A DNA stretch of 64,000 nucleotides. Source: an uncultured Halobacteriovorax sp. (lineage in GTDB: Bacteria; Bdellovibrionota; Bacteriovoracia; Bacteriovoracales; Bacteriovoracaceae). The notes beneath the pieces were generated by a model. The model did no database searches. It saw nothing but the letters and a program-made list of their open reading frames with translations, and was not told the DNA's origin. Below are positions 44,107-53,260 of this stretch, piece by piece. The position numbers were made by a program, and so were the translations under genes. The stretch covers positions 372,001-436,000 of the forward strand of contig CAJXVS010000002.1 in the NCBI GenBank assembly GCA_913061265.1, read 5' to 3'. Every line of letters begins with the position of its first letter. The first letter of the stretch is position 1.

Positions 44107-46623
44107 ATGGCCGGAAGAAGCGAGGCACAGACTCGTAAAGAATTAATAGAACCTAAGCTAAAAGAAGCGGGTTGGGACGACCATCCATGGCAAGTGGAAT
44201 GGGAATATGTCATAACCAAAGACCGTATTCTTTTTCATGGTTCAAAAGCAGAGCGCCAAAAAAATAGTGGTAGGACTGCGGATTACTTACTTCGTTACGC
44301 AAAATCAAAATCAATTGCAGTTATTGAGGCCAAGAAAGAAGACCTTTCTCACATGGAAGGTGAAAAACAAGCGAAAGACTATGCTGAGAAGTTAGGACTA
44401 TGGTTTGCTTACTCTACGAATGGTCATCAAATTGAATTTTATAATTTAAAAACTAATACACAAGAAACAGTAGAACGATTTCATACACCTGAAGAACTAT
44501 TTAAAATGTGGTTAGAGCTTTCAGGTCTTGAGAGCAAACCAGAAGTGATAACTTCTTTGACTCACGAATATTACGACGAGTCGAAAATTGGTCAAAGACG
44601 AAAGCCTCGCTACTATCAAGAAAAAGCTGTTAATAAATCAATTGAAGCAATCCTGAGCAATAAGAAACGAGTACTGATTGCGATGGCAACTGGTACAGGT
44701 AAAACGTTCACTTCAATTCAGCTTGTTTATAAACTTTGGAAAGCTAAACGAGTTAAGAAAATTTTATTCATCGTAGATAGAAACCTTTTGGCAGACCAAG
44801 CCTTTGCAGATTTTGATAATGCAATGGATAAGGATGCTTGTTATAGGCTATCCCCCAAAGATGATAAGTTTCCTTTAGGTCGAGATTTGTATTTTGGGAT
44901 TTATCAAACTTTAGTTGGTGTTGATGACGAGGATGAAACTAAACAAGTTGGAAGAGCTGATAGGTTCAAAGAGTTTCCTGCCGATTACTTTGATTTAATT
45001 GTTATTGATGAGGCCCACAGAGGGGCAAGGCGAAGTCAGGATGGTAAGGATGCAAGCTCTTGGTTTAGGCTTCTTGAATATTTTAATTCGGCAATACAGG
45101 TTGGTTTAACGGCAACACCTAAACGAGATGAGTCTAATGACACTTACTCTCACTTTGGTGAACCTGTAATTACTTATTCTCTTAGAGAAGGAATTGAAGA
45201 CGGCTACCTTGCACCCTATATAGTTAAACGGGCCACTTCTAACATAGATGCACTTGGCTATCGCCCTGAAAGTGGAAGCATTGAAGACGTTAGAGGAAGG
45301 ACACTTGAAATTAAAGATTACTTAACCCCTGACTTTGAAAGAAGCCTTTCTATTCCTCAAAGAACAAGGGCCTTTGCTTATCACTTACTGAGACATCTCT
45401 TTTCAACCGACCCACTTGGGAAAACAATGGTCTTTTGCTTAGACCAACGTCATGCACTTGATATGGCCAAGTATTGTCGTGAAGCCTTTCAAAAATATAA
45501 AACTAAACTAGGACTTGATGAGTACGAAGGTGATTATGCTGTTCGTATTACAGGTGATGATAAAGATAATAATGGAAAATATGCTGACCTTGAAAAATTT
45601 CAAGACTTAGATAGGTTTCAACCTGTTATTGTCACGACGTCGAAGTTACTTACTACAGGTATTGATGTTAAAAATGTTAAGAACGTCGTTCTCTTTAGAA
45701 ATATCGCTTCAATGGTTGAATTCAAACAAATCATTGGACGTGGAACAAGAACTTATGAACCTCTTGATAAGAGTCGGGAAAAACTTGGCTTTTATATCCT
45801 TGAATACGCCAACTACTCAACCCAACTATTTAATGACCCTGAGTGGGATGATGAACCTCAAGAGTTTATTGATGATGGTGTAATTGTTGTTGATGAGGAA
45901 GAAAATATTGAGTCACCTGAGGCAGGTGTTCCCGTTGGTGAAGAGGAACAAAAAGAGACAAAAGTTGACTCAACTGGAATACATGAAGACTTTGATGATG
46001 AACAGACTCGTGCAATTCGTCACCGTATGAGTGAGCAGTTTCTTTCGGGCCATGTCGATATAGTTGCAGAAACTGAAACTCTAACCATGGGTGGAAAACC
46101 AGTTGATGCCGATGATTATGTTCTCTACGCTTCAAAGTCACTGTTAAAACATATACCTAATATGCAATCGCTTGCATCTATTTGGAGCGATGTGACTAAG
46201 AGAAATGAATTCAATGATGAAACACTTAAAGAACTTGAGTTCAGTGTGGAAGCCTTGAAGAGTATTTTCTTTCAAAAACATGGGACAAGAGATGTGGACT
46301 TATTTGATGTTCTTGCAAATCTTGTATTTAAAGAAAAGTTTTTAACCAAAGAAGAGCGAATTCAAAAGGCCAAAGAAGTAAACTCTGACTTCTTTAAGTC
46401 AAAAAATGAACAGCATGAGAAATTAGTCGCTGATATATTAGGTGTTTACCAAAGTGAAGAGTTCACCTCTCTTGCATTTACCAATGAATTTTTCCAAGTT
46501 CCCGCTATGGCACAGCACGGTGGTATTCAAGGGATAAAAGAAGTTCTTGGAGGAATGGACGAGACCAAAGAATTTGTGAATGGATTTCAAAAAGCAATTT
46601 ATGATGAAAGGATTAGTGCATAG
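44107..46623 (+). CDS. hsdR: Type I restriction enzyme, endonuclease/translocase subunit HsdR
   Basis: 838 residues. N-terminal PD-(D/E)XK nuclease with Asp59 and Glu74-Ala-Lys76 (IAVIEAKKED). SF2 translocase: Walker A ATGTGKT (194-200), DEAH at 301-304 (IDEAHRG), TATPKR motif III, and an IGRGTRTYE motif VI. Acidic linker at about 600-640, then the C-terminal helical domain of EcoEI-type HsdR. It cleaves unmodified DNA after ATP-driven translocation together with HsdS and HsdM. AAGGAAG ribosome site. First gene of the operon; the next starts immediately after its stop codon. Confidence 0.95.
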   Translation: MAGRSEAQTRKELIEPKLKEAGWDDHPWQVEWEYVITKDRILFHGSKAERQKNSGRTADYLLRYAKSKSIAVIEAKKEDLSHMEGEKQAKDYAEKLGLWFAYSTNGHQIEFYNLKTNTQETVERFHTPEELFKMWLELSGLESKPEVITSLTHEYYDESKIGQRRKPRYYQEKAVNKSIEAILSNKKRVLIAMATGTGKTFTSIQLVYKLWKAKRVKKILFIVDRNLLADQAFADFDNAMDKDACYRLSPKDDKFPLGRDLYFGIYQTLVGVDDEDETKQVGRADRFKEFPADYFDLIVIDEAHRGARRSQDGKDASSWFRLLEYFNSAIQVGLTATPKRDESNDTYSHFGEPVITYSLREGIEDGYLAPYIVKRATSNIDALGYRPESGSIEDVRGRTLEIKDYLTPDFERSLSIPQRTRAFAYHLLRHLFSTDPLGKTMVFCLDQRHALDMAKYCREAFQKYKTKLGLDEYEGDYAVRITGDDKDNNGKYADLEKFQDLDRFQPVIVTTSKLLTTGIDVKNVKNVVLFRNIASMVEFKQIIGRGTRTYEPLDKSREKLGFYILEYANYSTQLFNDPEWDDEPQEFIDDGVIVVDEEENIESPEAGVPVGEEEQKETKVDSTGIHEDFDDEQTRAIRHRMSEQFLSGHVDIVAETETLTMGGKPVDADDYVLYASKSLLKHIPNMQSLASIWSDVTKRNEFNDETLKELEFSVEALKSIFFQKHGTRDVDLFDVLANLVFKEKFLTKEERIQKAKEVNSDFFKSKNEQHEKLVADILGVYQSEEFTSLAFTNEFFQVPAMAQHGGIQGIKEVLGGMDETKEFVNGFQKAIYDERISA

Positions 46624-47235
46624 ATGACCAACGATGATGAATACCTAAACATTCTCACATACGGTAAGCCTCAAGGGACTATTGAGTTAAAGCCTTATCC
46701 AAATGAAATACTAGACGTTGACCCACGAATTGTTGCAGAGATGAAAGCAAAACTTCGAGGTGAGTCGAGTACCAATATCTACGATGTAACCGATAGAGTT
46801 ATAGATGAGCTATCTCTTGCAAGAGAAAAAAGAAAGCTACTCAAGGTTTTTGGAAGCAATTCTGAAATATCAGAGGCCTTCTCTTCAGTTAAAAGCATAG
46901 GACTTATTCAAGAAGAGATGAAGTTTGAGGAAGTAGATAAAGAATTACTCTCTGATTACTCGTTTGTTCAATCTCGTGAAGAGAATGTTGATGAAGTCGA
47001 TTTCTTGATGCACTTTATTTTTGGAGAGAGACTAATTACCAAAAATGAAAGAACCCAAAATAATAATATATTTCAAAGTGTGTTTGCTGACTATAAGACG
47101 AGGCATTTTGATATTTTAAAGATAACTAAAGAAGTTATTGAAATGAATACAACTCTTGCTGACTTGTTTAGGTCTAGGAAGTTACTTGGACTGTTTGATG
47201 AGTTGTTATTTGAATTTTATGGAAATGTCAGATGA
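46624..47235 (+). CDS. Unknown protein embedded in the type I R-M operon, between hsdR and hsdS
   Basis: 203 residues, no signal peptide, acidic and largely helical. Its ATG directly follows the hsdR stop codon and its last codon overlaps the hsdS start (ATGA), so it is translationally coupled to both. It has no motif I recognise; the N-terminus YLNILTYGKPQGTIELKPYP and the later LMHFIFGERLI and ADLFRSRKLLGLF helices are the most structured parts. Its position makes an assembly, regulatory or anti-restriction-control role in the complex likely, as inference from context only. Confidence 0.72.
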   Translation: MTNDDEYLNILTYGKPQGTIELKPYPNEILDVDPRIVAEMKAKLRGESSTNIYDVTDRVIDELSLAREKRKLLKVFGSNSEISEAFSSVKSIGLIQEEMKFEEVDKELLSDYSFVQSREENVDEVDFLMHFIFGERLITKNERTQNNNIFQSVFADYKTRHFDILKITKEVIEMNTTLADLFRSRKLLGLFDELLFEFYGNVR

Positions 47236-48743
47236 ATGAATTGAATATACCTGAGAGTTGGGCTGAAACAGAAGTTGGTAATGCTATTTCGTTAAAAAAT
47301 GGATTTGCTTTTAAAAGTAAGGACTTTTTGGAAAAAGGCGTTCATGTAATACGAATTTCAAATATCCAGAAAGGATTTATTCAGTTTGATAATACAAAAA
47401 AAATTGAAACTAATCCTGTGTATGATGAATCATTTCTTATTGAAAGTGGAGATTTGCTTGTTGCTATGTCTGGAGCAACAACTGGAAAAATGGGTATATT
47501 TGAAGGAAATGAAAAAGCGTATTCTAATCAACGTGTAGGGAACTTAAAAATTATCGTAGAAGGAAGTATTTTAAAACAGTTTCGCAATTACTATTTTGAA
47601 AATGTTTCATCTGATATTCTCGCAAAGGCGTATGGAGGGGCACAGCCAAATATATCAGGTAAAATGATTGAAGAATTAATATTACCTATTCCACCGATAA
47701 AAGAACAAGAACGAATAGTTCAAAAAATAGAATCTTGTTTTGAAAAACTTAATGCTACCGAACAAAGCCTAATCAAAGTCGAAACGTTACTTGAAAAGTA
47801 CCGTGAGTCACTTTTGGCCAAGGCATTTCGTGGTGAATTCACTCCACAAAATGATAATGATGAGCCTGCCAGTGTTCTTCTCGAAAAAATCCGTATAGAG
47901 CGAGAAAAGACTGTTTCTGCAAAGAAAAAGAAAGTGCAAGTAGTTACACCAATTACCAGTGATGAGATGCCATTTGATATTCCTGATAGTTGGGAGTGGG
48001 TTCGTTTGGAAGAAGTATGTTCGATAATTGCTGATATTGACCATCAAATGCCAAAAGCGAAAGAGAAGGGAGTCATCTTCCTCTCGGCGAAAGATTTGAA
48101 AAATAGTGGAATTTTAGACTTCTCTTCACCTAAATATATCTCTCGGGAGGACTTCGACAGGTTGTCTCGAAAGATTAAGCCTCAGAAAAATGACATTATA
48201 TATTCAAGAATTGGAGCTAGGCTTGGAAAAGCACGAGTTGTTGAAGTTGATACTGAGTTTCTAGTATCTTACTCATGCTGTACGATGCGACCTATTCACT
48301 CGATTGTTGATGTATATTTCCTAAACGCATTTTTAGACTCTGGATTTGTACTGAAACAAGCACTGAGAGACGTAAAAGGAATTGGAGTACCTGATTTAGG
48401 AATGGCCAAAATTAAAAACTTTGCTATCCCACTTCCACCCAAAAATGTACAAAGCCAAATTGTAGAAATTCTGAAATGTATCAATGAGAATATGTCTGAG
48501 AATAGAAAATATAATAAACACAAGTTGTTATTGCTTTCTAAGTTAAGGGAGTCAGTTTTAGCTAAGGCATTTGAAGGTCAACTTGTTGAACAAATTAACT
48601 CTGAAGGAACTGGTCAAGAGTTGCTTGAAAAAATAATAGCAACGAAAGAAGCCGAGAAACCAGTTAAAAAGACTAAAAAGAAAACAGCCAAAAAATCAGT
48701 GAAGAAAAAAAATACTAGAAAAAAGACATCAAAAAAGAAATAG
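47232..48743 (+). CDS. hsdS: Type I restriction specificity subunit HsdS with lysine-rich tail
   Basis: 503 residues. Two target-recognition domains (about 1-150 and 245-400) each followed by a conserved helix: IPPIKEQERIVQKIESCFEKL with LAKAFRGEF, and IPLPPKNVQSQIVEIL with LAKAFEGQL. This determines the bipartite DNA target for both methylation and restriction. The extra C-terminus from about residue 478 is nearly all Lys with Thr/Ser (VKKTKKKTAKKSVKKK...), resembling histone H1-like tails, which I do not recall as usual for HsdS. Its ATG overlaps the preceding stop codon by 4 bp. Confidence 0.94.
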   Translation: MNELNIPESWAETEVGNAISLKNGFAFKSKDFLEKGVHVIRISNIQKGFIQFDNTKKIETNPVYDESFLIESGDLLVAMSGATTGKMGIFEGNEKAYSNQRVGNLKIIVEGSILKQFRNYYFENVSSDILAKAYGGAQPNISGKMIEELILPIPPIKEQERIVQKIESCFEKLNATEQSLIKVETLLEKYRESLLAKAFRGEFTPQNDNDEPASVLLEKIRIEREKTVSAKKKKVQVVTPITSDEMPFDIPDSWEWVRLEEVCSIIADIDHQMPKAKEKGVIFLSAKDLKNSGILDFSSPKYISREDFDRLSRKIKPQKNDIIYSRIGARLGKARVVEVDTEFLVSYSCCTMRPIHSIVDVYFLNAFLDSGFVLKQALRDVKGIGVPDLGMAKIKNFAIPLPPKNVQSQIVEILKCINENMSENRKYNKHKLLLLSKLRESVLAKAFEGQLVEQINSEGTGQELLEKIIATKEAEKPVKKTKKKTAKKSVKKKNTRKKTSKKK

Positions 48744-48752
48744 GACGTATCA

Positions 48753-50201
48753 ATGGGAAAGAGTGAATTAACAAATATTATTAAAAAGTGTTGTGACATA
48801 TTAAGAACGGATGATGGGATAAGTGGTTCAGTTCATTATACTGAAGTTCTTTCTTGGATACTTTATCTTAAATTCTTCTCGGACAAGGAGAAAGAGAGGG
48901 CTGATTTAGCAGAGCTTGAGGGAAAGAAATATACTGCTCTTCTTAAAAAAGATTATCAGTGGGATATTTGGACTGACTCTAAAAAAGGTCTTACTGGAAA
49001 AGAACTTACTTCATTTATTAATGATGAGTTGTTTTTGTATCTATCAGAGCTTTCAGGCACTAAAGAAGGCGACCCAAGAGATATTATCTCTGCTATCTTT
49101 AAGAACTCTAATAATCGCGTAAACAGCGGTTATCTTCTTCGTGATGTAATCGAAGAGATTAAGAAAGTTCATTTTGAAATTGGTAAGGATATGTTTACCC
49201 TTTCTCATATCTATGAAGACCTTTTAAAAGGCATGGGCGAAGGTGGTGGCAACTCAGGTGAGTTCTATACTCCTAGAGCTCTTGTACGAGCCATGGTGAA
49301 ACTTTTAGACCCTAAGATAGGTGAAACTCTTTACGACCCTGCTTGTGGAACAGGAGGTTTTTTAGCCGAAGCTCATTTGCACATGACACCAAAAGCGAAA
49401 ACTCCAAAAGATAGAAAAATTTTAAATAACAAGACTTTCTTCGGGCAAGAGAAAACACCACTTCCCTTTATAATGTGTTTGATGAACTTGACCCTCCACG
49501 GAATGGATTACCCGCAAATTGTAAAAGGTAATACTCTCGCTCGTGATATTAGAACTATCGAAGACCATGAGAAAAAAGATGTGACTTTAGCCAATCCTCC
49601 TTTTGGGGGGAAAGAGCAGAAGATGATACAAAAGAACTTTCCAATTGAGGCCACTGCCACTGAACTTCTTTTTCTTCAGCACATGGAAAAGATGCTTAAA
49701 GTTAATGGGCGAGCAGGAGTTATTGTACCTGAAGGTGTTTTGTTTCAAACAGGCTCTGCTTATAAACAATTTAAAGAGAAGCTAATTAAAGAATGTAATG
49801 TTCATACCGTTGTGAGTTTACCTTCGGGAGTGTTCTTGCCCTACTCTGCGGTTAAAACTTCAGTGATATTCTTTGATAAGAAGAAGAAAACTAAAGATGT
49901 TTGGTTTTATGAACTACCTCTTATTGATGATAAGAAGCTCACCAAGAAAAATGGTATCACTGAGAAATATTTTAAAGAGCTTTTAAGTCTATATAAAAAG
50001 CGTGAAGAGACAGACCATAGTTGGCTTATTCCAGTTGAAAAGGTTTTAGAGGCCGAGACTAACTTATCTGCTTCGCACTATAGCCCTCATGGGATTGAAG
50101 CCGAAGAGCTACTTGAACCTGAGCAATATGCTGAAGAAATCAAAGGTCTTCTTCAGGCCAGTCTTAAAAATATTGATGAGTTAATCTCTGAGCTTGGTTA
50201 A
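48753..50201 (+). CDS. hsdM: Type I restriction-modification methyltransferase subunit HsdM
   Basis: 482 residues. N-terminal HsdM helical domain (VHYTEVLSWILYLKFFSDKE), then SAM-binding motif I DPACGTGG (195-202) and the catalytic NPPF motif (281-284) typical of N6-adenine methylases. It modifies adenine in the HsdS-specified target and is part of the R2M2S complex. An AGGAC ribosome site precedes the start. Gene order R-x-S-M is less common than M-S-R. It is followed after 2 bp by the AAA/TOPRIM-like gene. Confidence 0.95.
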   Translation: MGKSELTNIIKKCCDILRTDDGISGSVHYTEVLSWILYLKFFSDKEKERADLAELEGKKYTALLKKDYQWDIWTDSKKGLTGKELTSFINDELFLYLSELSGTKEGDPRDIISAIFKNSNNRVNSGYLLRDVIEEIKKVHFEIGKDMFTLSHIYEDLLKGMGEGGGNSGEFYTPRALVRAMVKLLDPKIGETLYDPACGTGGFLAEAHLHMTPKAKTPKDRKILNNKTFFGQEKTPLPFIMCLMNLTLHGMDYPQIVKGNTLARDIRTIEDHEKKDVTLANPPFGGKEQKMIQKNFPIEATATELLFLQHMEKMLKVNGRAGVIVPEGVLFQTGSAYKQFKEKLIKECNVHTVVSLPSGVFLPYSAVKTSVIFFDKKKKTKDVWFYELPLIDDKKLTKKNGITEKYFKELLSLYKKREETDHSWLIPVEKVLEAETNLSASHYSPHGIEAEELLEPEQYAEEIKGLLQASLKNIDELISELG

Positions 50202-50203
50202 TA

Positions 50204-51994
50204 ATGGAATTTGAACTTGACCAGTATAAAAATCTAAAATCACAACAAGTAGAAATTGCTAAAGGTCTCACGATATTGGTGGGAACAAATGGTAGTGGAA
50301 AGTCTTCCTTTTTAGAATATCTATTTCTTAATAATGAATTTGATAGCTCCATTGTATACTCATCTGGGATTAATGAATCTTTTAGTCCAAAATATAGAGA
50401 ATATTTAAATTCTTTATATTGGCAGTCTAGAAGAAGTATTTTTTCTGAGAAGCAGGGGGATGTACAGAGTATAAGGAGTAAGTTCTTTTTTACGAAAGAA
50501 TGGGCTCCCTTCTTAATTCTAGTTGCTAGCTTTTTGTCGACAAGCGATTCGAATATTCAAAAATGGATGAATCACTTTAATTTGAAAGTAGCCTTATTCA
50601 ATTTTCAATTATACTTACCTTCAACATTTAGAAATAAATTAAAGGCCGCATATGAAGAGTTGGAAGCAGGAAGAGTGGATTATGGATTTGAGTCTTCAAG
50701 AGTCGTAAAATTCTTGAGTCGACTAGTTGATAATGAGCAAGAGAAGCTTACTAGTGACATTAGGGTAAACACTTCTTGGGGAAGTAAAGAAAACTTAACA
50801 CCGAATCCTAGATCTTCAATGAATGCGGTCATTTTTACCCAATTATTTGAGTTATCTTTATTTACTAGTTCTGAAAATCAAAGTGAAGCTATTGGTAATT
50901 TCTTTCAAATGTTACAAGCTTTGTCTACTGGAGGTAGCAGGTCTCGCTTTATTCCTCTTGAGAATACAGAGATGATCTTTTCTAAGGGAGATAACCTTGT
51001 AAGTTTACAAAATTTAAGTGACGGAGAGTTTCAAATATTATTAAATTCTGCCCTGATTGATTTGTTTGATAACGATGATTCTTTGTTTCTTTTAGATGAG
51101 GTAGATGCGCATATACATCCGACTATGATAAATAAAGTTTGGAGCTCGTTTGATAATGTTGAAGGGTTTGTTTTTACAACATCACATAATTTGCTGACGA
51201 TCTCAAATTCAGAATACAATAGGATTGTCTTTTTAGAGGATGGAACGATCGTCTCTGATACTGCAAAAAAAGTGAAGTTAGTAGATGATATATGTGGAAC
51301 ATTATTTGGAGCACCCATTTGGAAAAGCCTCTTATATACTGTCGAAAATTTAGTACTTATAGATGGGCTTGGTGACTGGGCAATTTTTAAAGAGTTGATG
51401 TTAAAAACTAATTACAACTTTGGAGATATTGAAAATCGTTTTCTTGTGATAGAAAGAAGTTCTGGGACAGATCATGACTCTAGAGAAAACTTATTGAAAG
51501 CAAAAAAAATATTTGTAGATGATATGTTACAGGTGGCTAAAAAATCTAAAATCCCTCAAAGTCAGATAAAGTTAAAAAATATATTTCTGATTTGTGACTC
51601 CGACGAATATGTATTTTCAGGAGAAGGGCTGGACATCCGAAGTGGGATACAACGAAAAGGAAGTATTAGGTTTAATGTACACTCGATTGTGTGGAACAGA
51701 CGAAATATTGAAAGTTATCTGATTTCTCCAAACGCAAGATTACATTACGATGAAAGTAGTTCGGAAGGATTTTCTTGGGGAGAACTCTCAGGGTTTGGGT
51801 CATTGAATGAAAACAACTTAAACAATGAGAGCATAAAAAGAGTGGATAGCAAGGTAATCGTTCGACGATTTATAGGTGATGAGGGGTTTGATGATAGTCG
51901 AATGAAGGAATATGTTTCGCGTATGTCTAATGAAGAAGTTGATTTATATCTAACTCTTGTTGCTGAGAAAATGATTGAAATTATCAATGCCTGA
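50204..51994 (+). CDS. OLD-like AAA ATPase with TOPRIM/DUF4435-type C-terminus
   Basis: 596 residues. ABC-type ATPase head: Walker A GTNGSGKS (27-34), a signature-like LSDGEFQ, Walker B LFLLDEVDAHIHP and a switch histidine in TTSHN. From residue 380 there is a TOPRIM-like fold: LIDGLGDWAIFKEL (Asp387 where OLD-family nucleases have Glu) and later LICDSDEY with Asp465 and Asp467. A DUF4435-type assignment is equally possible. Related proteins are OLD nucleases and the GajA subunit of Gabija. It starts 3 nt after the hsdM stop codon, so it belongs to the R-M operon and may add a second defence or a safeguard function. Confidence 0.78.
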   Translation: MEFELDQYKNLKSQQVEIAKGLTILVGTNGSGKSSFLEYLFLNNEFDSSIVYSSGINESFSPKYREYLNSLYWQSRRSIFSEKQGDVQSIRSKFFFTKEWAPFLILVASFLSTSDSNIQKWMNHFNLKVALFNFQLYLPSTFRNKLKAAYEELEAGRVDYGFESSRVVKFLSRLVDNEQEKLTSDIRVNTSWGSKENLTPNPRSSMNAVIFTQLFELSLFTSSENQSEAIGNFFQMLQALSTGGSRSRFIPLENTEMIFSKGDNLVSLQNLSDGEFQILLNSALIDLFDNDDSLFLLDEVDAHIHPTMINKVWSSFDNVEGFVFTTSHNLLTISNSEYNRIVFLEDGTIVSDTAKKVKLVDDICGTLFGAPIWKSLLYTVENLVLIDGLGDWAIFKELMLKTNYNFGDIENRFLVIERSSGTDHDSRENLLKAKKIFVDDMLQVAKKSKIPQSQIKLKNIFLICDSDEYVFSGEGLDIRSGIQRKGSIRFNVHSIVWNRRNIESYLISPNARLHYDESSSEGFSWGELSGFGSLNENNLNNESIKRVDSKVIVRRFIGDEGFDDSRMKEYVSRMSNEEVDLYLTLVAEKMIEIINA

Positions 51995-52143
51995 ATTAGG
52001 CGTTAGGGTTGAAATTTATTGTAACCCATGGATAAGTGCTAGGTCGAGGGAAGTGGACTTGAAAAATTGATAAATAATTTTCTAGGCTAACGAGCCAGTT
52101 TACAGTGTTGTGTCGCCTGAATAGGTTCACCAAAGGATTTAAA

Positions 52144-52989
52144 ATGAATGTAAATTTAATTTACAAAAAACATGTCAATTATAAAATCAGAAAGTTCTTG
52201 GATGGTATGTTTAGAAAAATCGCTATTATTTCAATTCCCTTCGTTTGGGTTTTAAATATTAAAAGAATTGAGAGACCATTTGCTATATTCGGATGTTTTC
52301 TTTGGACTTGTGCTCTTGGCGTATATACCTATTTTCATTTAATAGAAAATTTGACCATTAAGCCAAGTACACCCCAAGGTTTAAAGGAATTTTTAAGCAT
52401 AATACCCAGTGGAGCATATAGTACGATGGGATTATTCCTTGTTGCCCCATTCGCATTTCTATTATGGAAATATCGAAACGAAGATAGAGCGGCTGATTTA
52501 GAATATATTCGTAAAAAACAAAAAATGGAATTAGAAATTGGTATTATGAATAGAGTTACTGAAGATGAGGAGTCTAGGGCGACAATCCTTACTTCCCTGG
52601 TGGGTTTTGAACAAGGAGCAGAACCAAATATATTGTTTGCGTTAAATAAAATAATTGATAGGTCTTGGAAAAAGATAGATCCAACTTTTAATCCATATAG
52701 TCCTTCAGAAGAACAAAAGACGTTGTCAGGAATATTTTTTGGTTTTGTTGATTGTCTTAGTGCTTATGATCTTAGTGTAGCAGATGAAGATGTAGTTCAT
52801 GAAGCTTTGTTGGAAAATTATATGGTAGATGTAAGTATAGTTTCGAGTAATTCTTTTCCTGAAGCGATTGATTATCCGAAATTAATTTTTCTAGAAGCGA
52901 AAAAGTTATTTACGACTGATGAAATGTCAGAAGAAATAAGTGAAATTTTAGAAAAGATTGAAAGGAATCGGAATTATATTCAAGTTTAA
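52144..52989 (+). CDS. Membrane protein of unknown function in the island
   Basis: 281 residues from the ATG at 52144, with AAAGGA upstream. Two membrane helices (about 29-40 extended to 58, and 93-110) then a basic juxtamembrane stretch and a long cytoplasmic helical domain ending in EISEILEKIERN. The layout, two helices plus cytoplasmic domain, is common in membrane-acting defence proteins, but no homologue is recognised. It stands between the R-M operon and the ATPase/nitrilase unit with no obvious coupling to either. Confidence 0.65.
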   Translation: MNVNLIYKKHVNYKIRKFLDGMFRKIAIISIPFVWVLNIKRIERPFAIFGCFLWTCALGVYTYFHLIENLTIKPSTPQGLKEFLSIIPSGAYSTMGLFLVAPFAFLLWKYRNEDRAADLEYIRKKQKMELEIGIMNRVTEDEESRATILTSLVGFEQGAEPNILFALNKIIDRSWKKIDPTFNPYSPSEEQKTLSGIFFGFVDCLSAYDLSVADEDVVHEALLENYMVDVSIVSSNSFPEAIDYPKLIFLEAKKLFTTDEMSEEISEILEKIERNRNYIQV

Positions 52990-53092
52990 AATGGAATATA
53001 TATCATATGCACGAAACCGCCTGCAAATCCTATAATAAGGAAACTGAGGAAAATAAAGTACTTTTAGATAATTGATTTCGCACACCACCTTG

Positions 53093-53216
53093 CTCAAACC
53101 CCAATCCCCACTTATTCTTAAATAGCGTTGAATCCACGCCACCCCCCTTCAAAGGGAAAGCACTGAGTGTAGGATTTTGAATCTAGAAGCGACTTAACCT
53201 TTAATTGGGGTTTGAG
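53093..53216 (+). other. 124-nt segment closed by a 13-bp perfect inverted repeat, possible structured RNA or MITE
   Basis: CTCAAACCCCAAT at 53093-53105 and ATTGGGGTTTGAG at 53204-53216 are exact reverse complements. Between them are short hairpins: GCGT-TGAATCC-ACGC, CCCTT-CA-AAGGG and GATT-TTG-AATC. It ends 44 bp before the start of the ATPase/nitrilase genes. No target-site duplication is visible at its ends. Strand is assumed from the downstream genes. Confidence 0.5.
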
Positions 53217-53260
53217 GCAGAAGAAGGGAATGTTTTGAAGACCTACAATTGGAGGTTTCA

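Noticed and set aside
53093-53216. Retron msr-msd
   Set aside because: No reverse transcriptase (no YxDD) is encoded nearby; the inverted-repeat segment is kept only as a possible RNA or MITE.
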